A stretch of 64,000 nt of DNA, taken from assembly GCA_020849795.1 (NCBI GenBank), contig JADZFR010000038.1, positions 1 through 64,000 on the forward strand. Reading direction: 5' to 3'. The notes under the pieces are model-generated. The model was not told the origin of the DNA, searched no databases, and saw nothing but the letters and a program-made list of their open reading frames with translations. Each line of letters begins with the position of its first letter. Position 1 is the first letter of the stretch. The translations under genes and the position numbers were made by a program. Below are positions 7,607-16,891 of this stretch, piece after piece. Origin of the DNA: Planctomycetota bacterium. GTDB taxonomy: Bacteria > Planctomycetota > UBA8742 > UBA2392.

Positions 7607-10600
7607 TCACTCACGATTCGGAATCGTTCGCAGGCCCAGCCACGCGCCTGCAACGACCATCAACACAAGCCACAACCAACCGCTGCTGCCATCAGTAGAG
7701 CAGCCACCGCCATCTTTCTTGCCACCGCCTCCGCCCCCACTGCTGCCGCCGCCTCCGCCGATTGTGATGGTCACCGTGTCGATGTCAATTTCGCCGTTGC
7801 CGTCGTTGACCAGCAACTGGAAGACCAGCACGTCGTTCGCTCCTGGCGCAACAAAGTCGGGCGTTGCCGTGGTCTCGTTGTTCAGTGTGACGGGGTTTAC
7901 GCCGCCGATCTGTGTCCATTGGTAGGTCAGCGGGTCAGAGTCCGGGTCACTGCTCGCCGATCCATCCAGCAGCACGCTTGCGTTCTGTGCCACGGATTGA
8001 TCGGGGCCCGCGTCTGCAATCGGTGGATTATTCGTCGGCAATGGCGTCAACGTGACGATCACGTCATCGGTATCCTGCGCCAGCCCGTCGTTCACCGTAA
8101 GCCGCATCGTTACGGGCGTGGAAGCAACAACCGTGGGCGCCGTAAACGTCGGCGTTGCGGTATTTGCGCCAGTTAGAATCAGCCATCCGGTACCGATCTC
8201 GGCCCACGAGTATGTGATTGGGTCGCCGTTAGGGTCGTTGCTGCCGGTGCCGTCCAGAGCGCCCGGCTGTCCGGACTGGATCGAGAAATCAGTGCCGGCG
8301 TCTGCATTCGGAGGCGTATTTGGCACCACTACGTTCTGAACGTTGATGTTCACTAGGTCCGTGTCCTGGCCGCCTTGCCCGTCGCTGACCGCAAGCTGGA
8401 ACGTGCACACCTGGTTGCTGCCCACCAGTGGCGCCGTAAAGCTGGGCGTTGCCGTGGTCACTCCGGCCAGTGTCACGGTGGGGCCGGCTGTCTGCGTCCA
8501 GATGTAGGTCAACGGGTCGGCGTCGGGGTCGTTGCTGGCGGTACCGTTGAGGTTGACCAACGTGCCTTCGTTGACGGTCTGGTCGATGCCGGCGTTGGCG
8601 TTGGGCGGGTTGTTGCCCGGCGTGCCGGAGGGGTCGACGTCAATCTCCAGGGTTATGTACTCAAGCGTGCCAACGGTCCCGCTGGTGAGGTCGGATACGA
8701 CCACCGTCCATGTGCCGTTGGCAGGGCGCGTCAGGAGCGTGGTCACGTCGTTGTCGAACTGACGCGTGTCAGGATAGACCGCAATCAGGTCGTCCTTGGT
8801 GTTGGTGTCATTCATTTCCAGCGTGACGGTCGTGGCGCTGGGGTGCGTCAGCGTGATGCGGATATTGCCGCGCGCCGTGTGGCGCACATCAACGTACAGG
8901 CGCACGCCCGTGATGCTGCGGGTGTCACCAACGTTGAAGGTCCGGCTCAGGCCCGCCGGATTATTGTCGGGGATGGTGACGGGGCCGGCGGCGTTGAGGG
9001 CGTCTTCCATGATGATCTTGGAAGTGGTGATCTGGCGCTCGCACGCCAGCACAAAACCCTGCACGTTGTTCGGGTAGGTACCCTGCGCGTTGGCAGGGAT
9101 CGAGAACCCGCGTACGCGGATCTTCCAGATGCCCGTGGCCGGGCTGGCAACGCTGGCCAGCTCAATGTTGTCGCGGCGGTTCGCGCCGGTTTGCGTCCAG
9201 ACGTGTGTCTGTGACCCCGCGGCGGTCAGGCCGCTGTATGGGAATCGAATCGTGCTGCCATTCGGTTCCACAAGTTCCAGGTCAAGGTCATTGACCAGCT
9301 TGGTCCCGGCGCCGGTGGTTCCGGGCAGGTCCAGCCACGAGCAAACAACCCGCAGTGGCGTGGCGCTGCTGGTGACAAGGCAGTTGTACTCAACCATGCC
9401 GCCCTGGCGCACCTGGCCGCGCACGATGTGGCGGCCGCCGTTGCTCTTGTCGGCAAGAATCAGGTCGCAGGCACGCTTGCAGTCCACAATGCCGAAGCCG
9501 TACTGGTAGTCGGGGCCGGCATTGCCCATGTCAATCGCGGTCAGGGCGACGATCGCCCGGCCAGCGTCTGGTGCCAGAAAGCGGTTGTTCATTTCGCGAT
9601 CGTATAGCTGGCTGATCAGTACAAGCGAGCCGCACACGCTGGGCCCGGACATGCTGGTGCCGTCCAGGCTGGCGTACATTGAGTTTGAGGACGATTGGGA
9701 CGACGAGTATGTGCTTGTCAGACCAACACCATTGGCGCAAAAGTGCGGGACCAGGCGGCCGTCGTCGGTCGGACCGCGCGAACTGAAGCTGGCAATCGTC
9801 CCGCCCGGCGGGTCGTTCGTGGCGCCGATGACGTAGGCATTCTTCATGCAGGTGTCGTCACCGCATGTGTTGTTCCCGCTGCCATCGTTGCCGGCCGACT
9901 TGCACATGTTTATGAACAGGTCGCGAATGTCCGAGTCGCTGGCCTGGGCCGAGCCGTCGTAACCGCCTGTTCCGCCGCCCGAATTGCCGTAGCTGTGGTT
10001 GTCTGCCACGTGGCGATACTGGTTGCGCGCGGTGCGTCGCTCAGAATCCATGCTGTTCCAGTCGTAGGACAGAACAAAGCCTTCCGTCGCATAGCCGCGG
10101 GCGCTGGCATTACCGGTGCCATCGCCAATGATCGTGCCTACGACGTGCGTGGCATGGTAATGCTCCGACGTGCCGTCCATCTTGCGCACGCGCTTGGTGC
10201 CGTTGTTGATCGGGTTTGGCGTGCCTGCACTCTGCAGGTCCTGGTGCGTATCGCGCGCGCGGCCGCCGTCCCACACGCCGGCCACGTAACCTTGGCCGTT
10301 CAAGTTGTACGGGCTGCCACCGATGTCCGAGGCTTGCGCGTTAGAGAGGTTCGTGCTGTCAACGTTGTGCGTGACCCATACCGGCCGCGTCTGCACCCAA
10401 GCCACCAGCGGACTGCGGGCAAACGCCTTCAGGGCCGTGGCTGTCAGGCGTGTGTCGATGAACGGCGTAGCAAGGTCAAGTTCGCCGTAATCGTCAACGC
10501 TTGCTTCCAGTACCGGGGCGTCATGCGCCGCAAGCAGCGCCTGGGCGTCGCGTGGGTCGGTCGTCATCCAGAAGGTGACGCGAAACTCACCGGACTCAAA

Positions 10601-11131
10601 CGACGGATCAGTGAGGCGCGCGTAGGCCTTTTCTTCGCATTGGTCCATTTCGCGCCGCAGCAGGGTGCCCGCGACATGCGGGGCGCCGCGCAGAAGCTGC
10701 CCGATTCGGGCCAGACTTTCGGCATCCCGGGCGTGAATGAAATGGCAGTGCAAGGCGGCATACCCGACGAAGGTGGCACCTGCGTCAGTCAATTGCTGCG
10801 CAAACTCCGCGCCCATCGGGCTGCGAAACTTGACGTAAAACACGGCGTCCGGTTCAGACGTCGGCAGTGGGCAAGCGGGTTCGGCCAACGCGAATCGAGA
10901 TTCCAGTTCAATCAGTGCCGCACGCTCGTCAAAGGTCAACTTTTGCGCAAAATTCTGCTGGGCGGTGCTGTCGTAGGGCTCGCCCAGTTCCAGGCTTGTG
11001 GCCGGTCGTGTCCCCACGACATCACCGGCCTCGGGGGTGTCCTGGCTCGCAATGGGGCCGACAACCGCCAGCGTGGCGGAAGTGCAGGCCATAACGAGAC
11101 CAAGGCACGCCCATGCGGATGGAAACCGCAT
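7607..11131 (-). CDS. Secreted S8 (subtilisin-like) protease with P domain and PKD-like repeats, paralogue of its neighbour
   Basis: 1174 aa from the ATG at 11131, which has a perfect AGGAGG 6 nt upstream; the frame is open to 11212 but that start has no such site. Signal peptide at residues 1-23. Catalytic residues: Asp288 (VWDGGRARDTH), His326 (HYHATHVVGT), Asn in KSAGND and Ser493 (DGTSMSGPSVCG). A P domain follows (IPDNNPAGLSRTFNVGDTR; NGTWTVVVSD), then three PKD-like modules (ANAGIDQTVNEGT, DAGTDFSIQSGQPG, DAGPDQSVAQNAS) and a tail of Gly/Ser, KKDGGGCSTDG, a hydrophobic helix and a charged end. The whole architecture, including the N-terminal region, is shared with the downstream gene, so this is a tandem duplication with strong divergence. 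Likely a surface or secreted endopeptidase for polymer degradation or self-processing; the target is not visible. Confidence 0.9.
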   Translation of the reverse strand: MRFPSAWACLGLVMACTSATLAVVGPIASQDTPEAGDVVGTRPATSLELGEPYDSTAQQNFAQKLTFDERAALIELESRFALAEPACPLPTSEPDAVFYVKFRSPMGAEFAQQLTDAGATFVGYAALHCHFIHARDAESLARIGQLLRGAPHVAGTLLRREMDQCEEKAYARLTDPSFESGEFRVTFWMTTDPRDAQALLAAHDAPVLEASVDDYGELDLATPFIDTRLTATALKAFARSPLVAWVQTRPVWVTHNVDSTNLSNAQASDIGGSPYNLNGQGYVAGVWDGGRARDTHQDLQSAGTPNPINNGTKRVRKMDGTSEHYHATHVVGTIIGDGTGNASARGYATEGFVLSYDWNSMDSERRTARNQYRHVADNHSYGNSGGGTGGYDGSAQASDSDIRDLFINMCKSAGNDGSGNNTCGDDTCMKNAYVIGATNDPPGGTIASFSSRGPTDDGRLVPHFCANGVGLTSTYSSSQSSSNSMYASLDGTSMSGPSVCGSLVLISQLYDREMNNRFLAPDAGRAIVALTAIDMGNAGPDYQYGFGIVDCKRACDLILADKSNGGRHIVRGQVRQGGMVEYNCLVTSSATPLRVVCSWLDLPGTTGAGTKLVNDLDLELVEPNGSTIRFPYSGLTAAGSQTHVWTQTGANRRDNIELASVASPATGIWKIRVRGFSIPANAQGTYPNNVQGFVLACERQITTSKIIMEDALNAAGPVTIPDNNPAGLSRTFNVGDTRSITGVRLYVDVRHTARGNIRITLTHPSATTVTLEMNDTNTKDDLIAVYPDTRQFDNDVTTLLTRPANGTWTVVVSDLTSGTVGTLEYITLEIDVDPSGTPGNNPPNANAGIDQTVNEGTLVNLNGTASNDPDADPLTYIWTQTAGPTVTLAGVTTATPSFTAPLVGSNQVCTFQLAVSDGQGGQDTDLVNINVQNVVVPNTPPNADAGTDFSIQSGQPGALDGTGSNDPNGDPITYSWAEIGTGWLILTGANTATPTFTAPTVVASTPVTMRLTVNDGLAQDTDDVIVTLTPLPTNNPPIADAGPDQSVAQNASVLLDGSASSDPDSDPLTYQWTQIGGVNPVTLNNETTATPDFVAPGANDVLVFQLLVNDGNGEIDIDTVTITIGGGGGSSGGGGGGKKDGGGCSTDGSSGWLWLVLMVVAGAWLGLRTIPNRE

Positions 11132-11355
11132 CGGTGCCTCCTCTTCGTACGAAATGGTCCGAAATGCCAAAGAACTCAGTTGTTCGTTAACAGGAGGTTG
11201 CCCAGACCCCACCTAACTTACGTCAACGGACTCACTATTAAAAAGTTCACTCTTCGGTCGATATTTCAGTCACATCCTAACCTCCATCGAGCAGCCACGT
11301 TATGTGGAAAAGTCCCGTACTCGACGCCCCCCCGTGACTGCGGTACCTTAAGCCT

Positions 11356-12837
11356 ATGCTGCTAACCACCGAGCTCTTCCAGACCCAGCAACAGATCCTT
11401 GAGCACGCCCGCAAGTTCGGCTTGGACTTCTTTGACGTCCACTTCGAGATGCTCGACTACGAAAGTCTGAACGAAGTGGCGGCCTATGGCGGGTTTCCTA
11501 CCCGCTATCCGCACTGGCGCTTCGGTATGCACTACGAGGAGTTGCTGAAGGGCTACACTTACGGCATCAGCAAGATCTACGAGCTGGTGATCAACAACGA
11601 CCCCGTCATTGCCTACCTGATGGACAGCAACGACTTCGTGTCCCAAAAGCTGGTGATGGCGCATGTGTACGGCCACGCCGACTTCTTCAAGAACAACCTG
11701 TGGTTCAGCAAGACCAACCGGCGCATGGTGGACCAGATGGCGAACCACGCCGCGCGCATCCGCCGCTACATGGACCACTACGGCCGCGACAAGGTCGAGC
11801 GCTTCATTGATGCCTGCCTGAGCCTCGAGAACCTGATTGACCCGCTGCAACCCTTCTCCAAGCCGCCGCAGCGCCAGCATACGGTGGACCTGGACGATGA
11901 GACGGTGCGGATCGAGGTGCAGAAGTTGCAGTCCAAAGACTACATGGACCGCTACATCAACCCGCCCGAAATCTTGGCCCGCAAACGTACCGAGCTTGAG
12001 CGCAAGGCTCAGGAAGCGCCCAAGTTTCCGGCTGAACCGATCAAGGACGTGCTGTGGTTCCTGATGACCTACGCGCCGCTGCGCAACTGGCAGCGTGACG
12101 TGGTCAACATCGTGCGGGAAGAGGCTTACTACTTCGCGCCGCAGCGCCAGACCAAAATCATGAATGAAGGCTGGGCCAGCTACTGGCACAGCACGATCAT
12201 GACCCAGAAGGCAGCGACGGCAGCCGAGATCGTCGACTTTGCGGACCACCACAGCATGACGATGGGCACCAACCCGGGCGTGATCAACCCGTACAAGCTG
12301 GGCATCGAACTGTTCCGCGACATCGAGTATCGCTGGGACCATGGCATGCACGGTCTGGAATGGGAGCAGTGCGACGACTTGAGCGCGAAAGAAAACTGGG
12401 ACAGGCCCAACCCCGGCGAGGGGCGCAGGAAGATCTTCGAGGTGCGCAAGATCTACAACGACTTGACGTTCATTGACGAGTTCCTGACCGAAGACTTCTG
12501 CGTTCGCGCCAAGCTGTTCACTTATGACTTCAACCCCACGACGGGCCGCTACGAGATCAGCAGCCGGGACTTTGACGGCATCAAGAATAAGCTGCGTACC
12601 CAGCTGACCAACATGGGCGAGCCGTACATTTACATCGAAGACGGCAACTACGAGAACCGCGGCGAACTGCTGCTGGTGCACCGCCACGAAGGCTTTGACC
12701 TTGATGAAGGTTACACGCGCGAGACGTTGCGCAACGTGCACCGCATCTGGAATCGGCCCGTTTTCCTGAGCACCAAGGAAGAGGGCAAGAAGGTCCTGCA
12801 CCGCTTTGACGGCAAGGACTACAAGCGCGAAGCCTGA
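11356..12837 (+). CDS. SpoVR family protein
   Basis: 493 aa, close to the usual length of SpoVR/YcgB proteins. Characteristic stretches are HFEMLDYESLNEVAAYGGFP, RFGMHYEELLKGYTYGISK, HVYGHADFFKNNLWFS, YFAPQRQTKIMNEGWASYWH and GINPYKLGIELFRDIEYRW-like NPYKLGIELFRDIEYRWDHG. SpoVR was named for a role in Bacillus spore cortex formation; in most bacteria it is encoded with a PrkA-type kinase and a YeaH/YhbH von Willebrand protein and its biochemistry is unsettled. Those two partners are absent here: the neighbours are a divergent protease gene and a secreted TPR-like protein. No clear Shine-Dalgarno is visible before the ATG. The 224-bp divergent region upstream contains an AT-rich stretch near 11235-11265 that may carry promoters. 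Confidence 0.9.
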   Translation: MLLTTELFQTQQQILEHARKFGLDFFDVHFEMLDYESLNEVAAYGGFPTRYPHWRFGMHYEELLKGYTYGISKIYELVINNDPVIAYLMDSNDFVSQKLVMAHVYGHADFFKNNLWFSKTNRRMVDQMANHAARIRRYMDHYGRDKVERFIDACLSLENLIDPLQPFSKPPQRQHTVDLDDETVRIEVQKLQSKDYMDRYINPPEILARKRTELERKAQEAPKFPAEPIKDVLWFLMTYAPLRNWQRDVVNIVREEAYYFAPQRQTKIMNEGWASYWHSTIMTQKAATAAEIVDFADHHSMTMGTNPGVINPYKLGIELFRDIEYRWDHGMHGLEWEQCDDLSAKENWDRPNPGEGRRKIFEVRKIYNDLTFIDEFLTEDFCVRAKLFTYDFNPTTGRYEISSRDFDGIKNKLRTQLTNMGEPYIYIEDGNYENRGELLLVHRHEGFDLDEGYTRETLRNVHRIWNRPVFLSTKEEGKKVLHRFDGKDYKREA

Positions 12838-12918
12838 GCACAATCGCGGAATCGTGCTTGTAAGCGACCCCGCGCTTTCGTCACATATCAGTGGTTGCAT
12901 ACGTTTGGAGAACCCGGC

Positions 12919-13812
12919 ATGGCCAGGATCTCGCGTTATCTCGTGCCGGCGCTGCTGCTGATATGTGGCGCTGCGCTGACAGCCCAGGACGAGTGGAAGT
13001 CCCTCGAAGATGCGAAGAAGGTCGCAGCCACGTCAGACAAGCCGGTGTTCCTGGTGTCTGTGCTGGACACGCCCGAACTTGCGGACCCGGTCTTCAAGAA
13101 GCTGCGCTCTCGCGCACGTGCCGACGAGGACTTCAAGGTTTTCGTAGGGGCCAGAGTCAACGTGTTCAAGCTGGACCCGAACGCGGCCCAGTATGGCGGC
13201 ACCTCCCACGGCACCGATCCCGTACTGGTCGAGAAGTACGGCGACATGAGCACGGTTTCGGTGTATGCACCCGGGGCGAACACGGCATTGTGGCGGCTCA
13301 AGGCCGGGGCCCACAAGGAAGACATCTTCAAGCAGGCGCGCGAAGCCTATGAAAAGTGGCGCAAGGAGATCGACGAGCTCGAGCAGCAGATGAAGGATGA
13401 CAAGGAACTCAAAAAGGACCCTGAAGCACTCTGGAAACTGGGTGAAGCATGGGCGCGGGGCGGGTCTGCCAAACGTGCGCTCGACAACCTGGATGACGCG
13501 CTCAAGATCGTGCGAAAAGCCGACAAGGCAGACCGGCGCATCGAAAAGTGGATGCTGCGTTGCGCCGAAGTAGCACTCAGCTGCGAAGAATACGCCGATG
13601 CCGCCAAGCGTTTTACGGCGTTTCTGAAAGAGTTCAGGGCCTCGGAACGCCGCAACGAAGCACTTCTGGGCAAGACAGAGGCCCAGATTGGTGCAAACGA
13701 CATGAAGGGGGCCCGTAAGACCCTCGAAGACATCAAACCCGATGCGCCGCCGGAGATACTGGACCGAGCCAAGAAACTGCACGAAAAGGCAACCAAGGCA
13801 GCGGCAGAATAG
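12919..13812 (+). CDS. Secreted thioredoxin-like/TPR-like protein
   Basis: 297 aa; the ATG at 12919 has GGAG about 8 nt upstream and gives a clean signal peptide ending near LTAQ. Residues 25-125 (EWKSLEDAKKVAATSDKPVF, then VFLVSVLDTPELADPVFKKL) resemble the start of a thioredoxin-like fold of the 'W..l..A...A....KP.l' type, but the expected CxxC is missing (a DTPE stretch stands there), so no redox activity is predicted. Residues 130-297 are charged helices in TPR-like pairs (ALWKLGEAWARGGSAKRALD, CEEYADAAKRFTAFLKEF). The role is unknown. It lies 81 bp after spoVR and 66 bp before a lipoprotein gene in the same orientation. A short imperfect hairpin after the spoVR stop may separate the transcripts. 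Confidence 0.65.
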   Translation: MARISRYLVPALLLICGAALTAQDEWKSLEDAKKVAATSDKPVFLVSVLDTPELADPVFKKLRSRARADEDFKVFVGARVNVFKLDPNAAQYGGTSHGTDPVLVEKYGDMSTVSVYAPGANTALWRLKAGAHKEDIFKQAREAYEKWRKEIDELEQQMKDDKELKKDPEALWKLGEAWARGGSAKRALDNLDDALKIVRKADKADRRIEKWMLRCAEVALSCEEYADAAKRFTAFLKEFRASERRNEALLGKTEAQIGANDMKGARKTLEDIKPDAPPEILDRAKKLHEKATKAAAE

Positions 13813-13878
13813 CCGTTGCGCCCCCCACCGCCGCCCGTATATTGTGAACTCCCCCCGCTAGACAGAACCCGGTTGATT

Positions 13879-14751
13879 ATGCGCAAAGCACTCTTGCTGT
13901 TGCTTGGCATTGCGGTCGTGGCGATCGGCGGCTGCGCGTCCAGCGAGGAATTTCCGGGCCGTGGGCCAGAGGCGCTGGGCGGGCCAGCCAGCGCTCCGAC
14001 ACGCTCGCCCTGGAGCCAGTACGTCACTGTGATGACCGACAAGGAACGCACTACGTTTCTTGATATCGAGGGCTCATTTGAGCGCGAGCAATGGATCCGC
14101 CGTCAGGGGATCGACGTCCGCGCCGACCTGGCACGCCGCCTTGCGCGCGGCATCAGCGTTGAAGCCGCCAAGCGTCGGATCATCGAAGTTCCTGACGAAA
14201 CCCGGCGCACAGGTCGCACGACCTATTTGTTTTACAGCCGTTACAACACCACCAGCCGCACGCACTTCTGGCTGCGATTTGAAGATGACCAGTTGCTGAG
14301 TTGGAACAGCTACACCCAGGAAGCGCAGGACCGTGAGCGCGAACTGCTGGAGTTTGAGCAGCGCCTGATGCGCAAGTTCGACACTGTGCTGCGCAAGGGC
14401 ATGGGCGTCAACGAGATCCGCCGCCAGGCTGACAGCGCGCGTCAGGACCTGAACAAGGTCGAAATGGCCTATCGCGAGCGCATCGCGGACCCGAACTACA
14501 AGGCCGGGCGCAACGTCGGTAACCGTGACTACATCATTGCCGAGCAGTTGCTGTATGCGAAGACCCGCAACGAGTTGTTTGAGTGGTTCCAGGGGCGCGA
14601 GCCGGACAAGATCATCATCCACCGCCCCTTTGAGACCCACCAGTACAATATGGTCCACACCGACATTCGCGGCGTTGAGCGCATTGTTACTGCCGAGTTC
14701 GTATTCGAGAACGGCGCCTTGGTTGACTGGTTCGTGTTTCACGAAAGTTAG
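13879..14751 (+). CDS. Hypothetical lipoprotein
   Basis: 290 aa from the ATG at 13879. The N-terminus MRKALLLLLGIAVVAIGGC is a typical type II signal with lipobox IGGC. The mature protein has no family I can name. It contains a helical, charged region (ARRLARGISVEAAKRRIIEV), a beta-rich part (GRTTYLFYSRYNTTSRTHFW, LRFEDDQLLSWN) and ends with a beta segment (IVTAEFVFENGALVDWFVFH). The middle part, TYLFYSRYNT followed by LRFEDDQL, loosely recalls SmpA/BamE-like small lipoproteins, where a Tyr-rich strand and a 'v.f..g.l' strand occur, but the protein is much longer and I do not claim the relation. A strong hairpin 36 nt downstream probably terminates the transcript. Confidence 0.65.
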   Translation: MRKALLLLLGIAVVAIGGCASSEEFPGRGPEALGGPASAPTRSPWSQYVTVMTDKERTTFLDIEGSFEREQWIRRQGIDVRADLARRLARGISVEAAKRRIIEVPDETRRTGRTTYLFYSRYNTTSRTHFWLRFEDDQLLSWNSYTQEAQDRERELLEFEQRLMRKFDTVLRKGMGVNEIRRQADSARQDLNKVEMAYRERIADPNYKAGRNVGNRDYIIAEQLLYAKTRNELFEWFQGREPDKIIIHRPFETHQYNMVHTDIRGVERIVTAEFVFENGALVDWFVFHES

Positions 14752-14787
14752 TCGGCGGGCAGTCACGCTGCTAGTTACGCTGCTGTA

Positions 14788-14828
14788 GAGGACGCAACAT
14801 GGCCCAGACTGGCCCAGTTTGCGTCCTC
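14788..14828 (+). terminator. Terminator hairpin after the lipoprotein gene
   Basis: GAGGACGCAA (14788-14797) pairs perfectly with TTGCGTCCTC (14819-14828); the 21-nt interior can form a further GGCC/GGCC stem. GTTGCATTTG follows, a modest U-tract. It lies before the ClC gene. Confidence 0.6.
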
Positions 14829-14845
14829 GTTGCATTTGATGCCGC

Positions 14846-16891
14846 ATGCCTGACGTTCACAGGCCGACGTCGTCTGCTATACACCTTTCCATGGTCAGCG
14901 AACGCACGCCCAAGGTGTTAACGGCTGAACGTGAGTTTGACGCGGGCGACTGGATTTCGGCCCGCTCGATCCCGGCGCAAGGAAAGATGCCGCTGCTTTC
15001 GGCCCTGCTCGGCGTGCTGGTCGGCGTCGTCGGCGTGTCGTTCTTTGCGTTCAGTGAGCTCCTGCGCAACTTCCTGTTCGGCAGCGTGGGCGGCTTGGTC
15101 AAAAGCACGGAGGAAGGCCTTGAGTCCCGAGGCTGGTTCGGGACGCTCAATGCCCTGCTGCCTGACCCTGACCCGGCCAACCCCCGTGTGTGGCTGCTTG
15201 CGCTGATCCCGGCGCTTGGAGGCTTGTTGGTCGGCCTGTGGTTCAAGGCCACTCGCGACACCACCCACAACGGCACTGAAGCTGCCATCGCAAGCTTTCA
15301 CAACGAGCGGGGGCGCTTTCAGCCGGGCAACGTCTGGAAGAAGTTTGTCGCCAGCTGCATCACGTTGGGCACCGGCGGCGCTGCGGGCCGCGAAGGCCCG
15401 ATTGCGCTGATGGGCGCAAGCATGGGCAGCGGGCTTGCGAATCGCTTCGGCCTTACACAACGCGAACGCCGCATTCTGTTGGTGGCCGGCCTCGCGGCCG
15501 GCATTGGCGGGATGTTCCGGGCGCCGCTGGCCGGCGGTTTGATGGCCGCAGAGATTCTGTACTCCGACGCCGAGTTTGAGCCTGACGTGCTGATTCCCAG
15601 CACCATCGCCAGCATCATGAGCTATTGCGTATTCTGCCTGAACTTCGGCTGGGGAAGCCTGTTCGGCAAGGTTGCGGCGGACTACCAGTTCAGTAACCCG
15701 CTGGAACTGATCCCCCTGACCGGCCTGGCTGTCGCGATCACCCTTGCGGGGTTTGTGTATGTGGGCACGAATCGACTCGTGGCGCGTCTGTTTGAGCGGG
15801 TTCCGCGCCTGATACGGCCGGCCATCGGCGCCGGTTGCGCCGGCGTCATCGCCATCCTGCTGTACTTGATCAGCGGACCACTCAGCGCCGATGGCGAGCC
15901 CCAGAAGATCCTGTTTGCAGTCATGGGGGATGGGTACTCAGCACTCGACGTTGCCTTCAGCGGACGCGGCCTGTGGTGGCTGTTTCTGTTGGTGGCCGGC
16001 GGCAAGATTCTCGCCAGTTCCTTGACCGTGGGCAGCGGAGGCGCTGGCGGCTATTTCGCCCCCAGCATGGTGATTGGCGGCTGTGTCGGGGCGGGAGTGG
16101 GCATCCTGTTTTTCCAGGCGCTGCCGGTAGACATTCTGCCGGGCGGATTGGTCCCGACCGAGGACAGCGCGCTGGCAGCCGTGATTGCTGTGTTTGCACT
16201 GGTGGGCATGGCCGGCTTCTGGACCGGCACCGCCAAAGTGCCTGTTGGCAGCGTGATCATCGTGAGCGAGTTGACTGGCAGCTACCATGTGCTGCTGCCC
16301 GCGCTGTGGACGTGCGCCATCGTGTTTGTGTTGTCGCGCGGCTTCAAGCTGTACAAGACACAAGTGGCCACGCGCCGCGACAGCCCTGCCCATGTTGGCG
16401 ACTTTGCGGCAAACGTGCTGAAGGAGATTCGCGTGTCTGAAGTGCTGGGTGACCTCACGGGCTACGACACGATTCAGGAAGGTACATCCCTGCAACAAAT
16501 TCTGTCGATGAAGAGTTCGCGCCAGGCATACTACCCCGTCGTGGACCGCGACGGGCGCTTCACGGGCATCTTCAGCCTGAACGACGTGCGCGCAGTGCTT
16601 GATTCAAGCGCGGTGTGGCAACTACTGGTGGCCGCTGACATCGCACGGCGCAACGTGATGACAGTGCATCCATCAGACACTCTGGCCGACGTCGCCAACA
16701 AGTTCGAAACCACGAACTATGATGAACTGCCGGTCGTGGGTGACAACGACGAAAGCCGCCTTCTGGGCATCATCAGCCGCAGGCAGTTGAATAACGCCTA
16801 CATCCGGCGCGTAATGCATTACGACCAGGCGGCCAAGGCCGAGCAGGCCGCTGGGCACCCCTCGGAAAGGCTGCCAAAGGTGCGAAAGTGA
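14846..16891 (+). CDS. ClC-family chloride channel/antiporter with CBS pair
   Basis: 681 aa; the start may instead be the ATG at 14891, as neither has a good ribosome-binding site. Inner-membrane protein with about ten hydrophobic helices followed by two CBS domains. The second anion motif is intact as GTGGAAGREGPIALMGA, with the gating Glu at residue 183. AAGIGGMFRAPLAGGLMAAE and the third motif GSGGAGGYFAPSMVIGG follow. The first motif, GSGIP in ClC-ec1, is replaced by a stretch TTHNGTEAAIASFH, so the central selectivity serine/proline is not recognisable. CBS repeats at about 530-660 (VSEVLGDLTGYDTI, NVMTVHPSDTLADVANKF, LPVVGDNDESRLLGIISRRQ) probably sense adenine nucleotides. The last codons overlap the GTG of the next gene, so the two are co-translated. 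Selectivity between channel and H+ antiporter cannot be decided. Confidence 0.92.
   Translation: MPDVHRPTSSAIHLSMVSERTPKVLTAEREFDAGDWISARSIPAQGKMPLLSALLGVLVGVVGVSFFAFSELLRNFLFGSVGGLVKSTEEGLESRGWFGTLNALLPDPDPANPRVWLLALIPALGGLLVGLWFKATRDTTHNGTEAAIASFHNERGRFQPGNVWKKFVASCITLGTGGAAGREGPIALMGASMGSGLANRFGLTQRERRILLVAGLAAGIGGMFRAPLAGGLMAAEILYSDAEFEPDVLIPSTIASIMSYCVFCLNFGWGSLFGKVAADYQFSNPLELIPLTGLAVAITLAGFVYVGTNRLVARLFERVPRLIRPAIGAGCAGVIAILLYLISGPLSADGEPQKILFAVMGDGYSALDVAFSGRGLWWLFLLVAGGKILASSLTVGSGGAGGYFAPSMVIGGCVGAGVGILFFQALPVDILPGGLVPTEDSALAAVIAVFALVGMAGFWTGTAKVPVGSVIIVSELTGSYHVLLPALWTCAIVFVLSRGFKLYKTQVATRRDSPAHVGDFAANVLKEIRVSEVLGDLTGYDTIQEGTSLQQILSMKSSRQAYYPVVDRDGRFTGIFSLNDVRAVLDSSAVWQLLVAADIARRNVMTVHPSDTLADVANKFETTNYDELPVVGDNDESRLLGIISRRQLNNAYIRRVMHYDQAAKAEQAAGHPSERLPKVRK

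Noticed and set aside
9695-11365. 556-codon open frame on the plus strand
   Set aside because: Antisense to a protease gene with an intact catalytic triad and AGGAGG; translation has no domain.
11362-12900. 512-codon open frame on the minus strand
   Set aside because: Antisense to spoVR, whose motifs are unmistakable; high-GC third-position effect.
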